Positions 1 to 11,062 of a DNA stretch of 16,934 bases are shown piece by piece (positions within the stretch are counted from its first letter, which is position 1; each line of letters starts with the position of its first letter). The stretch is from NCBI GenBank assembly GCA_001311805.1, contig BBCA01000057.1:1-16934 (forward strand), in the 5' to 3' direction. The notes beneath the pieces were generated by a model. It did no database searches, was not told the origin of the DNA, and was given only the letters and a program-made list of their open reading frames with translations. This DNA is from Lentibacillus juripiscarius JCM 12147 (lineage in GTDB: Bacteria; Bacillota; Bacilli; Bacillales_D; Amphibacillaceae). The position numbers and the translations under genes are program-made.

Positions 1-53
1 CCGGGCCGAAAAGTCCGAGAGAAGGCTTATCAAGACCAAAAGTCGAGGCCACT

Positions 54-86
54 GAAAAAGAACCCCTTTCATTCGAAAAGGGGCTC
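54..86 (-). terminator. Rho-independent terminator of the yqjE-like gene
   Basis: On the minus strand a CCCCTTT/AAAGGGG stem, extended by wobble and A-T pairs to about 10 bp, encloses a 5-base loop and is followed by CTTTTTC. It begins about 27 bases past the peptidase stop codon, as expected for the end of that transcript. Confidence 0.8.
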
Positions 87-112
87 CAACCTATCAGTAA
101 GCAGTTGTACTT

Positions 113-1241
113 TTAGACGTTCGCTGCTTCCTGTACAATCGCTGTCACTAGTTCTGTGACTTTCACCAGTTCGTCAACTGGAATCCGTTCATTTGTTGTA
201 TGGATTTCCTCATAACCGACAGCCAGATTCACGGTAGGAATGCCCAAACCTGAGATAACGTTGGCATCACTTCCGCCGCCGCTCGCTTGTAACGTGCTGT
301 CCCGGCCGATGGATCTGGCAGCATTTTGAGCAACCTTCACTACTTCATCACCTTCATCGAGCTTAAATCCAGGATACATTGTTTTTACATCTACTTCTGC
401 ACTGCCACCGTAAGCCGCGGCAGTATCTTCAAATGCTTCCTTCATTTGATCGACTTGTTTTTCATTTTTTCCGGATCAAGTGACCTTGCTTCAGCCAGTA
501 TTTCAACATGATCGGCAACAATATTGGTCTGTTTGCCGCCTTCAAACCGCCCAATATTGGCTGTCGTTTCCTCATCAATCCGACCGAGCGGCATCTTGGC
601 AATGGATTTTGCGGCAAGCGTAATAGCTGAAACACCTTTTTCCGGTGCCAGTCCGGCGTGTGCTGTTTTTCCTTTCATGACAGCATGCAATTTGGCCTGC
701 GTCGGGGCTGCTACAATAATATCGCCGACGGCACCGTTGCTGTCAATCGCATAGCCATATTTCGCTTGAAGCAACGAACCGTCCAGTGCTTTTGCTCCAA
801 CCAGTCCGGATTCTTCTCCAACCGTAATGACAAATTGGATGTCACCATGTTCCACATTATTTTCCTTCAGTGTCCGGATTGTTTCCAAAATGGCAGCCAG
901 TCCGGCTTTATCATCGGCACCAAGAATAGTTGTCCCGTCTGATACGATGTACCCGTCTTTCACGGATGGTTTAATGCCGTTGCCTGGCACTACGGTATCC
1001 ATATGAGAAGTGAAATAAATCGGGTCTGCATTCTCTTTTGTGCCTTTTAACGTGCAGATTAAATTGCCTGCCCCATGACCCGTCTTTTCTTTACTGTCAT
1101 CCTCCGTTACATCCAGACCAAGTTCTGTAAATTTTTGGTTAAAACATTGGCGATATCTGTTTCATGGCCTGTTTCTGAATCAACTTGAACAAGCTCAAAG
1201 AATTCCTCAACCAATCTGTCCTTGTTAATGGAAATCATCAT
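113..1241 (-). CDS. yqjE: PepT-like M20 family metallopeptidase (YqjE-like), two frameshifts
   Basis: A zinc-dependent aminopeptidase of the M20 family, tripeptidase T-like, probably cytosolic and acting on small peptides. Visible family signatures in order are a metal-binding SHMDT, ADDKAGLA (bridging Asp), GEESGLVGAK (catalytic and metal Glu), AIDSNG, and a C-terminal HTTNER His. Two frame breaks interrupt it: T458-462 and T1132-1136 (plus strand) are each one base short. Restoring both gives about 376 residues, close to the ~370 usual for YqjE. Two adjacent ATGs exist at 1241 and 1238; GGAGG lies 5 and 8 bases upstream of them, so the second may be used. In B. subtilis yqjE follows yqjD, matching the carboxyltransferase tail just upstream here. 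Function is assigned from motifs; the in vivo substrate is unknown. Confidence 0.88.
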
Positions 1242-1281
1242 TTTTTCCTCCTAAGTCAGCTGCATTGTTTCCGTTCTGCGA

Positions 1282-1483
1282 TTATAATGGGATGTTGCCA
1301 TGTTTTTTGGCTGGTCGTTTTTCGTCTTTGTGATAGAGCATTTCCAGCCCTTGAATAAGTTTGATTCTTGTTTCCCTTGGGTCAATGATATCATCTATCA
1401 TGCCAAGACCGGCTGCCACATATGGATTGGCAAACTTGTCCCGATAGGTGGTGATTTTTCTTGCCTTGTCGCCTCAGGGCTTT
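1282..1483 (-). pseudogene. yqjD: 3' remnant of acyl-CoA (propionyl-CoA) carboxylase carboxyltransferase subunit (YqjD-like)
   Basis: About 65 codons of the C-terminal end of a biotin-dependent carboxyltransferase beta chain are readable: YRDKFANPYVAAGLGMIDD, then IIDPRETR, and the family-typical ending KKHGNIPL before the stop at 1282. Further upstream ESPEATRQEK continues the family sequence in another frame, because the T run at 1455-1459 is one base short. Upstream of that the sequence switches abruptly to a methylmalonyl-CoA mutase. The bulk of the gene, roughly 440 codons including its start, is missing. As written no protein can be made from it. Either a real deletion or an assembly collapse would explain this. 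Confidence 0.85.
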
Positions 1484-1929
1484 CACCTATCAAGCAGTTG
1501 TTCCATATCATGAAGCGAGTCAATGGCCACACCGACTTTTCCTACTTCCCCTTCTGCCATCGGATCATTAGAATCATAGCCGATTTGTGTCGGCAGGTCG
1601 AACGCAACGGATAATCCTGTCTGCCCCTGTTCCAGCAAGTAGCGGAACCGTTTATTTGTTTCCACAGCAGAACCGAACCCTGCATATTGGCGCATCGTCC
1701 AGAGGCGGCTGCGGTACATGGTCGGCTGTATTCCTCTTGTAAAGGGATATTCTCCCGGATACCCCAGTTTCTCTTCATACTCCTCGTCATCGGCAGGGTA
1801 ATAGAGCCGATCCACTTCTATATCGGAAGAAGTAGTAAATGTGTCCTTTCGTTCCGGAAAGCGTTCCAATGTTTTCTCAACGGATTTTTTCCAGTTATCC
1901 CGTTTGGACGGTGAATGTTCATCATGCAT
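1483..1929 (-). pseudogene. 5' fragment of methylmalonyl-CoA / acyl-CoA mutase large subunit, cut after 148 codons
   Basis: The first 148 residues match the N-terminal part of the B12-dependent acyl-CoA mutase large subunit: FPERKD, then [57 protein letters not shown], and [17 protein letters not shown] before a stop created at the junction. This is the start of the TIM-barrel substrate domain. The rest of the barrel and the cobalamin domain are absent. The ATG at 1929 is chosen because it gives the usual MHDEH-like short leader and has a G-rich stretch about 8 bases upstream; an in-frame extension to 1992 has no family match and covers the divergent promoter region. The intact enzyme would isomerise methylmalonyl-CoA and succinyl-CoA, the sink for propionyl-CoA from Ile, Val and odd-chain fatty acids. 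Confidence 0.87.
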
Positions 1930-1979
1930 CGATCGGAGCCCCCATTTCCAATTATTAAAAATAAATACGATTATGGCAC

Positions 1980-2008
1980 TTGTCCAATTCATGAATTAAC
2001 GATAAAAT
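1980..2008 (+). promoter_or_regulatory. Sigma-A-type promoter of prli42
   Basis: TTGTCC at 1980-1985 and TAAAAT at 2003-2008 are 17 bases apart, 34 bases ahead of the prli42 start codon. A perfect palindrome fills most of the spacer (see separate entry). Called from consensus only. Confidence 0.65.
1986..1997. promoter_or_regulatory. 12-bp perfect palindrome AATTCATGAATT, possible operator
   Basis: A perfect dyad lies inside the spacer of the prli42 promoter and in the divergent region shared with the mutase gene. On the other strand a TTGGAC sits beside it and could be a -35 element for the mutase. A repressor here could control both directions. No regulator family is assigned. Confidence 0.35.
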
Positions 2009-2041
2009 ACAGTTACGAATAAGGAGTGAGGAGGATTTAAT

Positions 2042-2179
2042 ATGGCTAAAAAAACAGCAAATGTGCAAGCTCCCCGCAAAACATCAAAACGTGAACGCCG
2101 AATGAAAATCATCATATATATTATGATTCTGGCTATGGTATTATCGACCCTGACGATGGGGCTGTCTATGTTTATATAA
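2042..2179 (+). CDS. prli42: Stressosome-associated membrane miniprotein Prli42
   Basis: A 45-residue protein. It has a basic N-terminal half (KTSKRERRMK) and one membrane helix, about residues 22-45, with the pattern IIYIMILAMVLSTLTMGLS. The family core is RK-x-VVYLM-x3-ML-x-STLL-x-G, and the match to its spacing and to the conserved YxM, ST and G positions is good. Prli42 was described in Listeria as the membrane anchor that ties the stressosome (RsbR complex) to the membrane for oxidative-stress sensing. The start is firm: GAGGAGG lies 6 bases upstream of the ATG and a sigma-A promoter lies ahead of that. The gene stands alone, divergent from the mutase fragment and convergent with yqjA. 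The helix alone would be weak evidence; the assignment rests on family pattern and length. Confidence 0.8.
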   Translation: MAKKTANVQAPRKTSKRERRMKIIIYIMILAMVLSTLTMGLSMFI

Positions 2180-2231
2180 AATAAATAAGCCCGCATCCGG
2201 ATCCCGATGGTTGTTCTAAAGAACCAGATGT

Positions 2232-3252
2232 TTAAACCGTTTTCATGCAGAAAGGACTGGCGATCAGATTATCCCGGTCTTTTTTTTTTATTCGTTTTCT
2301 TGCTGGCACATCACTTTGTTTAAACTTTTCCTTCAGCAGCAAATAATCTTCCATCTCGTGCAGCAGCCGGAATAAATTGGCTCGTGTGATGAAAGCTTCA
2401 TATGTCTCCGGTAATTCTTCTTCATCAAACGTATCACGCAGTTTTTCCAGTTCATCCAGATAAAGAATCGCTGTATTGCCTGGGTGCACGACACCTGACA
2501 GTTTATCAAAAAATCAGCAATTTTTACTGAGATGGCATCTGTTTCGGGCAGTTTGGTGACTAATGGCAGCATCTTTTGCAAACATTCGAACTGTTTGTTT
2601 CGCATCACGAAATAGTCATGATAAGGATGCTCGGTCCTTAGCAGATGATTCTCCTTATCCAGTGATACCAGATCCATCGCTTCCTGCAAGAGTTCTTCAC
2701 ATTTTGTTAGCTCTTTCCCATCCCAATTCTCATTTTATCGCGTATGTATAAGGCGAATTCATGCAAAATAGCCTGAAAATTGCGTTCCAGGTCGGATTGT
2801 TTCTGCTTCAGCTGCTTGTCCAGGCTAGGCATATACAAATTGACAAGCAAACCAGTGCCAATTCCGACAATAATCAGTAAAAATTGATCAATCAGGAATG
2901 ACTGGGAAATACCTTCCTGTCCGTATAAGTTCAAAATAATGACAGAGCTTGTGGCGATGCCGGGCGTCACCTTCAAGAACACCGTTACCGGTATGAACAA
3001 AAGCAGCATTATTCCAACAGCGACTGGATGGTAGCCAATCAGTTCAAAAAAGATAATAGAAAACAATGAAGCTATCACACAGGCCAGGAAGCGGTGCCAT
3101 GCACTCAAAACAGAACGTTTACGGGAAGGCTGAATGCATAAAATCGTCAAAATTCCCGCAGACACGAAATTGGTCACCCCTAATAGCTGTGCAACAGAAA
3201 TGGAAATCGGAGTGCCTATTGCTGTTTTAATCGTCCTGTAGCCGATTCGCAC
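2232..3252 (-). CDS. yqjA: Aromatic acid exporter family protein (YqjA-like, DUF939), two frameshifts
   Basis: A membrane protein with about four hydrophobic helices in the first ~145 residues (for example GVTNFVSAGILTILCIQ and FLACVIASLFSIIFF), then a soluble helical C-terminal domain rich in charged residues. This is the ArAE_1 / ArAE_1_C layout of B. subtilis YqjA. Two breaks: T2733-2736 and A2508-2513 (plus strand) are each one base short; repaired, the protein is about 340 residues. The start is GTG at 3252 with AAGGGGA about 9 bases upstream. The C-terminal end is uncertain because a run of nine T (plus strand) at about 2281-2289 lies just before the stop; a miscount there would end the protein about 15 residues earlier. 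In B. subtilis yqjA also lies next to yqiW. The substrate is unknown. Confidence 0.82.
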
Positions 3253-3351
3253 TATAATATCCCCTTATCGGTTACTGAAATAGTTCTAATTCTCCAGCCA
3301 TCTCCAATACTTTTTGAACATCCTCTTTCAGACAAATGTGTCATCTTGTGA

Positions 3352-3391
3352 TACAAAATGAGGCTGACCCGTTCAATTTGAGACAGCCTCA
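3352..3391 (-). terminator. Probable terminator downstream of brxB
   Basis: On the minus strand TGAGGCTG (from 3391) and CAGCCTCA (to 3359) form an 8-bp stem with a 17-base loop, followed by TTTTG. It lies about 30 bases past the brxB stop. The loop is long and the T run short, so termination may be partial. Confidence 0.5.
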
Positions 3392-3420
3392 CTTCAATAC
3401 CGGTTGTGTACCGGTTATGT

Positions 3421-3852
3421 TTAGATTTCTTCGCAGTGTTCATCAAACACCTTTTGAAGTTTACCGACTACATCAACTGCACTGTAGCCTTCAATATCAG
3501 ACCGCTCAAGCATGGTGACAACTTTGCCATCTTTTAGGAAAGCAAAAGACGGTGATGATGGCGGGTACCCTTCAAAATACTCCCGTGCCTTATCCGTCGC
3601 CTCCCGGTCTTGTCCAGCAAAAACGGTGACCAAATGATCAGGCCGCTTATCGTAATGAATGGCATTTGCTGCTGCAGGACGTGCAACACCGCCGGCACAG
3701 CCGCATGTCGAATTAATCATAACTAACGTCGATCCTTCGCGGTTCATTGCCTCTTCAACTGACTCAGGTGTCGTCAGTTCCTCGTAGCCTGCCTCTTTAA
3801 CATCACTCCGCGCTGCATCTACAACGTCCTTCATGAACAGATCAAAATCCAT
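3421..3852 (-). CDS. brxB: Bacilliredoxin BrxB (YqiW)
   Basis: A 143-residue cytosolic thiol-disulfide protein of the BrxA/BrxB (DUF1094) family, which removes bacillithiol from S-bacillithiolated proteins after oxidative stress. The active site CGC is at residues 50-52 in [15 protein letters not shown]. It is followed by the family blocks [17 protein letters not shown] and [17 protein letters not shown]. The ATG at 3852 is chosen over an in-frame TTG at 3864 because AAGGAG abuts the TTG directly but lies 12 bases before the ATG, and because family members start MDFxLxM. The reading frame is unbroken. It is the gene that follows bkdB in B. subtilis too, but here it has its own sigma-A-like promoter. 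Confidence 0.93.
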   Translation of the reverse strand: MDFDLFMKDVVDAARSDVKEAGYEELTTPESVEEAMNREGSTLVMINSTCGCAGGVARPAAANAIHYDKRPDHLVTVFAGQDREATDKAREYFEGYPPSSPSFAFLKDGKVVTMLERSDIEGYSAVDVVGKLQKVFDEHCEEI

Positions 3853-3911
3853 ATAAATGTTCAACTCCTTATAAGAGGTTATTTTTAAGTGTAACTAGTT
3901 TCAGCTTATCA

Positions 3912-3940
3912 ATTTTAAGGCGTCTTTTCAATGCAGACAA
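3912..3940 (-). promoter_or_regulatory. Sigma-A-type promoter of brxB
   Basis: On the minus strand TTGTCT (3940-3935) and TAAAAT (3917-3912) are separated by exactly 17 bases, predicting a leader of about 50 bases before brxB. This suggests that brxB does not depend only on read-through from the bkd operon. Confidence 0.65.
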
Positions 3941-3996
3941 CTTCCCCGGTTCATTCCAAACTGCAGATGCTCCGGATGTTTATTATCCCGTTTCTG

Positions 3997-4031
3997 CAAA
4001 AGGGCTGCTGATGTGCCGGTCTCTGCTGCCC
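3997..4031 (-). terminator. Weak candidate terminator of the bkd operon
   Basis: Minus-strand arms GGGCAGCAG (from 4031) and CAGCAGCCC (to 4002) pair at seven of nine positions, with two A-A mismatches, and are followed by TTTT. It lies 33 bases past the bkdB stop. The imperfect stem makes this tentative. Confidence 0.3.
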
Positions 4032-4063
4032 TGTACCAGGAATTATTCGGCGGAGCGACGTGT

Positions 4064-5344
4064 TCAATAAACGCTAGTAGTCTCTTTATTGATATTTTCA
4101 AGAATTTCTTTGACCCGTGCCAGGAACTGTCCAACAATCAGCCCATCCAGAACACGGTGGTCGAGTGACAGACATAGATTCACCATATCCCGTGCCGCAA
4201 ACATGTCATTCATAATGACCGGCCGTTTTACAATAGATTCAACCTGCAAGATTGCTGCCTGCGGATGATTAATGACACCCATCGACTGTACGGATCCGAA
4301 AGAACCTGTATTATTAACAGTGAATGTACCACCTTGCATATCATCAGCAGTCAATGTACCGGAACGCGCTTTTGCGGCCAGTTCATGAATGGATTTAGCG
4401 ATTCCTTTAATGCTTTTTTCATCAGCATTTTTGATGACCGGAACGAACAACTCCTGATCCTTTGCGACGGCAATCGATAAATTAATATCTTTTCGTTGAA
4501 TAATCTTGTCTTCTGCCCATGTGCTGTTCAACTGCGGATATTCTTTCAGTGCTTGGGCAACAGCCTTTACAAAAAAGGAAAAGAACGTAAGGCTAAAACC
4601 TTCTTTTTCCTTAAATGTGTCCTTCATCTGATTACGATAGGCCACAAGATCAGTGACATCAACTTCCACCGTCATCCACGCATGCGGAATCTCTTGCGTT
4701 GAGCGGACCATATTCTGGGCAATGGCTTTTCTTACGCCGGTCACAGGTATTTCAATATCACCTGCGGCAGCAGCCGGCTTTGATGAAGTTTCCTGAACTG
4801 GAGCCTTTGACGGCGCTGGTTCCTCTGTTTTCGAAGCAGATGTTCCGGCTTTCGTCTCGCCTGCTTTCGGCTCAGAACCGGAAGCAATAACCTGTTCCAT
4901 ATCTTTTCTCGTTATCCGGCCACCGCGCCCTGTTCCTTCAACCTGTTGCAAATCAATATCATTCTCTTGTGCCATCTTTAAAACAGCGGGCGAATATCGT
5001 TTCTTCATCGATGTGTCTTTACTGCCAGATTCTTTTTCGGCATTGTCTTCCTGCGGCTGATCATTGCTGTCATTGCCGGCGGATGTATCTGTACTGACTT
5101 CCTCCTCGGTATCGATATAGCAAATAAGGTCACCTACCTGAATCGTATCCCCAACTTGTGCGACAAGTTCCTTGATGACACCTGTGAATAATGACGGGAC
5201 TTCCGCATTCACCTTATCTGTCATGACTTCTGCAATCGGATCATATTTATTGACCTTATCACCTGCACCGACCAGCCAGGAGCTTATTGTGCCCTCTGTC
5301 ACGCTTTCGCCAAGCTGCGGCATATTAATATTTTCTGTTGCCAT
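4064..5344 (-). CDS. bkdB: Branched-chain alpha-keto acid dehydrogenase E2, dihydrolipoamide acyltransferase
   Basis: Core subunit of the Bkd complex: it accepts the branched acyl group from E1 on a lipoyl arm and passes it to CoA. Order of domains in 426 residues: lipoyl domain, about 3-78, with lipoylated Lys44 in EVMTDKVNAE; an acidic and Ala/Pro-rich linker; the E1/E3-binding domain, about 116-152 (RYSPAVLKMAQEN, GTGRGGRITRKD); a second linker; and the catalytic acyltransferase domain from about 195, with the active-site His396 and Asp400 in LDHRVLDG. The ending TTSVY is shared with B. subtilis BkdB. Two adjacent ATGs occur at 5347 and 5344; GGAGG is 5 and 8 bases upstream, so 5344 is preferred. 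The frame is intact. It is the last gene of the operon, 28 bases after bkdAB. Confidence 0.95.
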   Translation of the reverse strand: MATENINMPQLGESVTEGTISSWLVGAGDKVNKYDPIAEVMTDKVNAEVPSLFTGVIKELVAQVGDTIQVGDLICYIDTEEEVSTDTSAGNDSNDQPQEDNAEKESGSKDTSMKKRYSPAVLKMAQENDIDLQQVEGTGRGGRITRKDMEQVIASGSEPKAGETKAGTSASKTEEPAPSKAPVQETSSKPAAAAGDIEIPVTGVRKAIAQNMVRSTQEIPHAWMTVEVDVTDLVAYRNQMKDTFKEKEGFSLTFFSFFVKAVAQALKEYPQLNSTWAEDKIIQRKDINLSIAVAKDQELFVPVIKNADEKSIKGIAKSIHELAAKARSGTLTADDMQGGTFTVNNTGSFGSVQSMGVINHPQAAILQVESIVKRPVIMNDMFAARDMVNLCLSLDHRVLDGLIVGQFLARVKEILENINKETTSVY

Positions 5345-5372
5345 CATGCATCCCTCCTTTTAGCACACGTCA

Positions 5373-6351
5373 TTAAAATTCCGCCAGATCACGAATAGCT
5401 GTTTCCACTTTATCCGGATTGATCATAAAGTATTTTTCCATTGTTGGCGCAAATGGCATGGCAGGCACATCCGGACCGGCAAGCCGCTGTACAGGAGCGT
5501 CCAGGTCGAACAGGCAATTTTCCGCGATGATGGCTGCCACTTCCCCGATTATGCTTCCTTCTTTATTATCCTCGGTAATCAGCAGCACTTTTCCGGTCTT
5601 TTGAGCTGCCTCGATAATGGCCTCCTGGTCAAGCGGATAAACGGTTCTGAGATCAAGAACATGCGTGCTTATTCCTTCTTCTTCTAATTTTTCGGCTGCC
5701 TGCAATGTGAAATGGACAGCCAGACCGTATGTGATGACCGTCACGTCGGCACCTTCTCGCTTAATGTCTGCTTTTCCAATCGGAAGCACATAATCATCTT
5801 CCGGGACATCCGCTTTCAATAAGCGGTACGCTCGTTTATGTTCAAAAAGAGTACCGGATCATTGTCCCGGATGGACGCTTTCAATAAACCTTTGGCATCA
5901 TAAGGTGTCGATGGCATAACGATTTTCAGCCCGGGCTGATTCGCAAATACGGCCTCAACAGACTGTGAGTGATATAAGGCGCCATGCACACCCCCGCCAT
6001 ACGGTGCCCTGATGGTCATAGGTACATTCCAGTCATTACCTGACCGGTACCGAATCTTGGCCGCTTCGGATATAATCTGATTCACTGCCGGCATTATAAA
6101 GTCAGCAAACTGCATTTCCGCTACAGGACGCTTACCGTACATGGCCGCCCCAATGCCAACACCGGCTATGGCTGATTCAGCGAGCGGCGTATCAAGCACA
6201 CGGTATTCGCCAAACGCTTCATAAAGACCTTTCGTAGCACCGAAAACGCCACCTTTTTGCCTACATCCTCACCAAGGACAAAACGTTCGTCACGCAGCAT
6301 TTCTTCTCTTAATCCAGCTGTAATAGCCTGGATATATGATTGAACTGGCAT
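5373..6351 (-). CDS. bkdAB: Branched-chain alpha-keto acid dehydrogenase E1 beta, two frameshifts
   Basis: The beta half of the thiamine-pyrophosphate E1 decarboxylase. Signatures: VLGEDVGKKGGVFGATKGL (after repair), DTPLAESAIAGVGIGAAM, RAPYGGGVHGALYHSQS, and in the C-terminal half the transketolase-like VLDLRTVYPLD and LITEDNKEGSIIGE. The frame breaks at T6254-6258 and at A5844-5848 (plus strand), each one base short; the second restores PVLFFEHKRAYR. Repaired length is about 326 residues, matching the B. subtilis protein. The ATG at 6351 follows GGAGG by 9 bases and lies 15 bases after the bkdAA stop, so the two chains of the heterotetramer should be co-translated. Confidence 0.93.
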
Positions 6352-6366
6352 TGGTGTTTCCCTCCC

Positions 6367-7359
6367 TTATTCTTCATATACATACCCAAGAGCGGATTCC
6401 GGTTCCGGATATGGTGCGTTTTCCGCATAATCAGTAGCTTCATTGACGATTGCATCGATTTCAGCAACCATATCGTTTTCCGCCTCATCCGTCATCACAC
6501 CTGTCTCTTTCAAATAGGCCGCAAATGTGATGATGGCGTCGTTTTTCTTCGCTTCGTCCACTTCTGCACTTTCCCGGTATTGACGGTCATCGTCATCACT
6601 TGAATGGGCAGTGAACCGGTAAGCGACAGCCTCAATCAATGACGGGCCTTCACCATTAAGCGCACGTTCCCTTGCTTTTTTAACCGCTTCATAAACTGCA
6701 AGCGGATCATTCCCATCAACCGTTATACCAGGCATGCCGTAGCTGGAGGCGCGATCAGAAACATTCTCACTGGCAATTTGCTTATCCAGTGGCACAGAAA
6801 TGGCGTATTTGTTGTTTTCCACCATTGTAATGACCGGCAACTTGTGCACCCCGGCAAAATTCAGCCCTTCATGAAAATCACCCTGATTGGATGAACCTTC
6901 TCCCAATGTGACAAACGAAGCAAAGTCTTCCTTCTCCATTTTGGCGGCCAGTGCGACACCTACAGCGTGCGGAACTTGTGTCGTTACCGGAGAGGACTGT
7001 GTTAAAATTCTATTTTTCTTCTGTCCGAAATGGCTCGGCATCTGACGGCCGCCGGAATTAGGATCTTCCGCTTTCGCAAAAGCTGACAGCATCAGTTCTT
7101 TTGCCGTCATGCCAAATGCCAGAACGACGCCCATGTCCCGATAGTATGGTGCAGTATAATCTTTCGTGCGGTCCAGCGCGAATGATGCGCCTATTTGCGA
7201 TGCTTCCTGTCCCTGACAGGAAATGACGAACGGTATTTTCCCCGCCCGGTTTAACAGCCACATCCGCTCATCCAGTTTTCGGGCCAGGAGCATATGTTTA
7301 TACATATCCAACACTTGTTCATTGGTCAGCCCCAATGATTCATGGCGATTATTTGCCAT
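6367..7359 (-). CDS. bkdAA: Branched-chain alpha-keto acid dehydrogenase E1 alpha
   Basis: A 330-residue chain, frame intact. It binds thiamine pyrophosphate and Mg through the motif starting GEGSSNQGDFHEG (about residue 153) and ending ENN (about 181-183). Early blocks CQGQEASQIGASFAL and DYTAPYYRDMG line the substrate site. The late block YRFTAHSSDDDDRQYR corresponds to the loop near the active site in E1 alpha chains. With BkdAB it decarboxylates the 2-keto acids of Leu, Ile and Val and loads the acyl group onto the BkdB lipoyl arm. The ATG at 7359 follows GGAGG by about 9 bases. It lies 47 bases after lpdV. Confidence 0.95.
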   Translation of the reverse strand: MANNRHESLGLTNEQVLDMYKHMLLARKLDERMWLLNRAGKIPFVISCQGQEASQIGASFALDRTKDYTAPYYRDMGVVLAFGMTAKELMLSAFAKAEDPNSGGRQMPSHFGQKKNRILTQSSPVTTQVPHAVGVALAAKMEKEDFASFVTLGEGSSNQGDFHEGLNFAGVHKLPVITMVENNKYAISVPLDKQIASENVSDRASSYGMPGITVDGNDPLAVYEAVKKARERALNGEGPSLIEAVAYRFTAHSSDDDDRQYRESAEVDEAKKNDAIITFAAYLKETGVMTDEAENDMVAEIDAIVNEATDYAENAPYPEPESALGYVYEE

Positions 7360-7406
7360 ATGCTGTTCCCTCCTTTAATAAATTGAAATATCCTGTCGAC
7401 AAACGC

Positions 7407-9935
<2,529 letters not shown>

Positions 9936-9965
9936 TTCGATTTACCTCCGTTACTGCAGGTTTGC

Positions 9966-11059
9966 TTAACGTCTGCTTAATGTATGATGGCCGTTCATTA
10001 AAAACTGACCGCGTGATGCCTTTAATGATTGGATGCGTTCCTCAGCCATACGGTCTGCAGCAATATTGGAAGGGATATCATCACGTCTTGAAATTGCAAA
10101 GACTTTCGACAGATTATCGTAAATCGTCTCCACTTTTTCATCGCTCTATCCTGGTTATAGCCGTTCAGCTCATCGGAGACATTAATGACCCCACCGGAGT
10201 TAATGACATAATCCGGAGCAAAAACAATTCCCATATCGTGTATCATTTCTCCGTGTTTTTCTGACTTCAGCTGATTATTAGCAGAGCCTGCAATCACTTT
10301 CGCTTTTAGCTGAGGAATTGTTTCGTCATTAATCGTAGCACCAAGGGCACACGGTGCATAAATATCGCAGTCAGCGCTGTAAATATCATCAGGGTCAACC
10401 GCTTTGGCACCAAAAGCATGGACAGCCCGCTTAACTGCTTCTTTATTAATATCTGTGACAATTAAGTCAGCGCCCTCTTCATGCAAATGTTCGCATAATT
10501 GATAGGCCACATTGCCAACCCCCTGCACTGCCACTGTTTTGCCCTCAAGTGAATCCGTGCCGTATGCCTCATTTGCTGCAGCTTTTATTCCTTTATACAC
10601 ACCATAAGCCGTAACAGGAGACGGATTTCCGGAAGAACCGTGTTCCGGAGAAGTCCCCGTGACAAAGTCAGTTTCCATGTATATTAAGTCCATATCTTCA
10701 ACAGTTGTGCCTACATCTTCCGCAGTTATATAACGACCATTGAGGCTTTGAATATAGCGACCAAAAGCACGAAACATTTCCGGGTTCTTGTCTTTTTTCG
10801 GATCCCCCATAATAACGGCTTTTCCCCCGCCAAGATTCAGGCCTGCAGCCGCATTTTTATATGTCATGCCCCTCGCGAGACGGAGCGCATCTTCAATAGC
10901 CTCCGCTTCCGTGTCGTATGTCCACATTCGTGTACCGCCCAGCGCCGGACCAAGTGTCGTGTCATGAATGGCTATTACCGCTTTCAGTCCGGAATTTTTA
11001 TCCTGGCAAAATACTAACTGTTCGTAGTCACTTTCTTCCATATATGGAAATATCTCCAT
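9966..11059 (-). CDS. bcd: Leucine (branched-chain amino acid) dehydrogenase, one frameshift
   Basis: NAD-dependent oxidative deamination of Leu, Ile and Val, making the keto acids used by the Bkd complex. The substrate site includes [10 protein letters not shown], Lys68 (MTYKNA) and the catalytic Lys80 in [14 protein letters not shown], at the positions known for leucine dehydrogenases. The Rossmann NAD site is [13 protein letters not shown]. The T run at 10134-10138 (plus strand) is one base short and scrambles the last ~45 codons; repaired, the tail reads [12 protein letters not shown], then [10 protein letters not shown], and stops at 9966. The total is 364 residues, the size of the B. 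subtilis enzyme. The ATG at 11059 is only 3 bases after the ptb stop, with CAGGGGG as ribosome site. Confidence 0.95.
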
Positions 11060-11062
11060 TTG

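Noticed and set aside
1..53. Open frames running in from the left edge, plus strand (for example one reading RAEKSERRLIKTKSRGH before a stop)
   Set aside because: Too short to recognise; no family motif, and all three frames look equally unremarkable. It may be the end of a convergent gene, but I cannot support it.
3252..3446. 64-residue minus-strand open frame between brxB and yqjA
   Set aside because: It crosses the brxB stop codon and the hairpin behind it, has no ribosome site and no recognisable pattern.
3928..4137. 69-residue minus-strand open frame after bkdB
   Set aside because: It starts inside bkdB in another frame and runs through the intergenic hairpin and the brxB promoter; composition is unlike a protein family.
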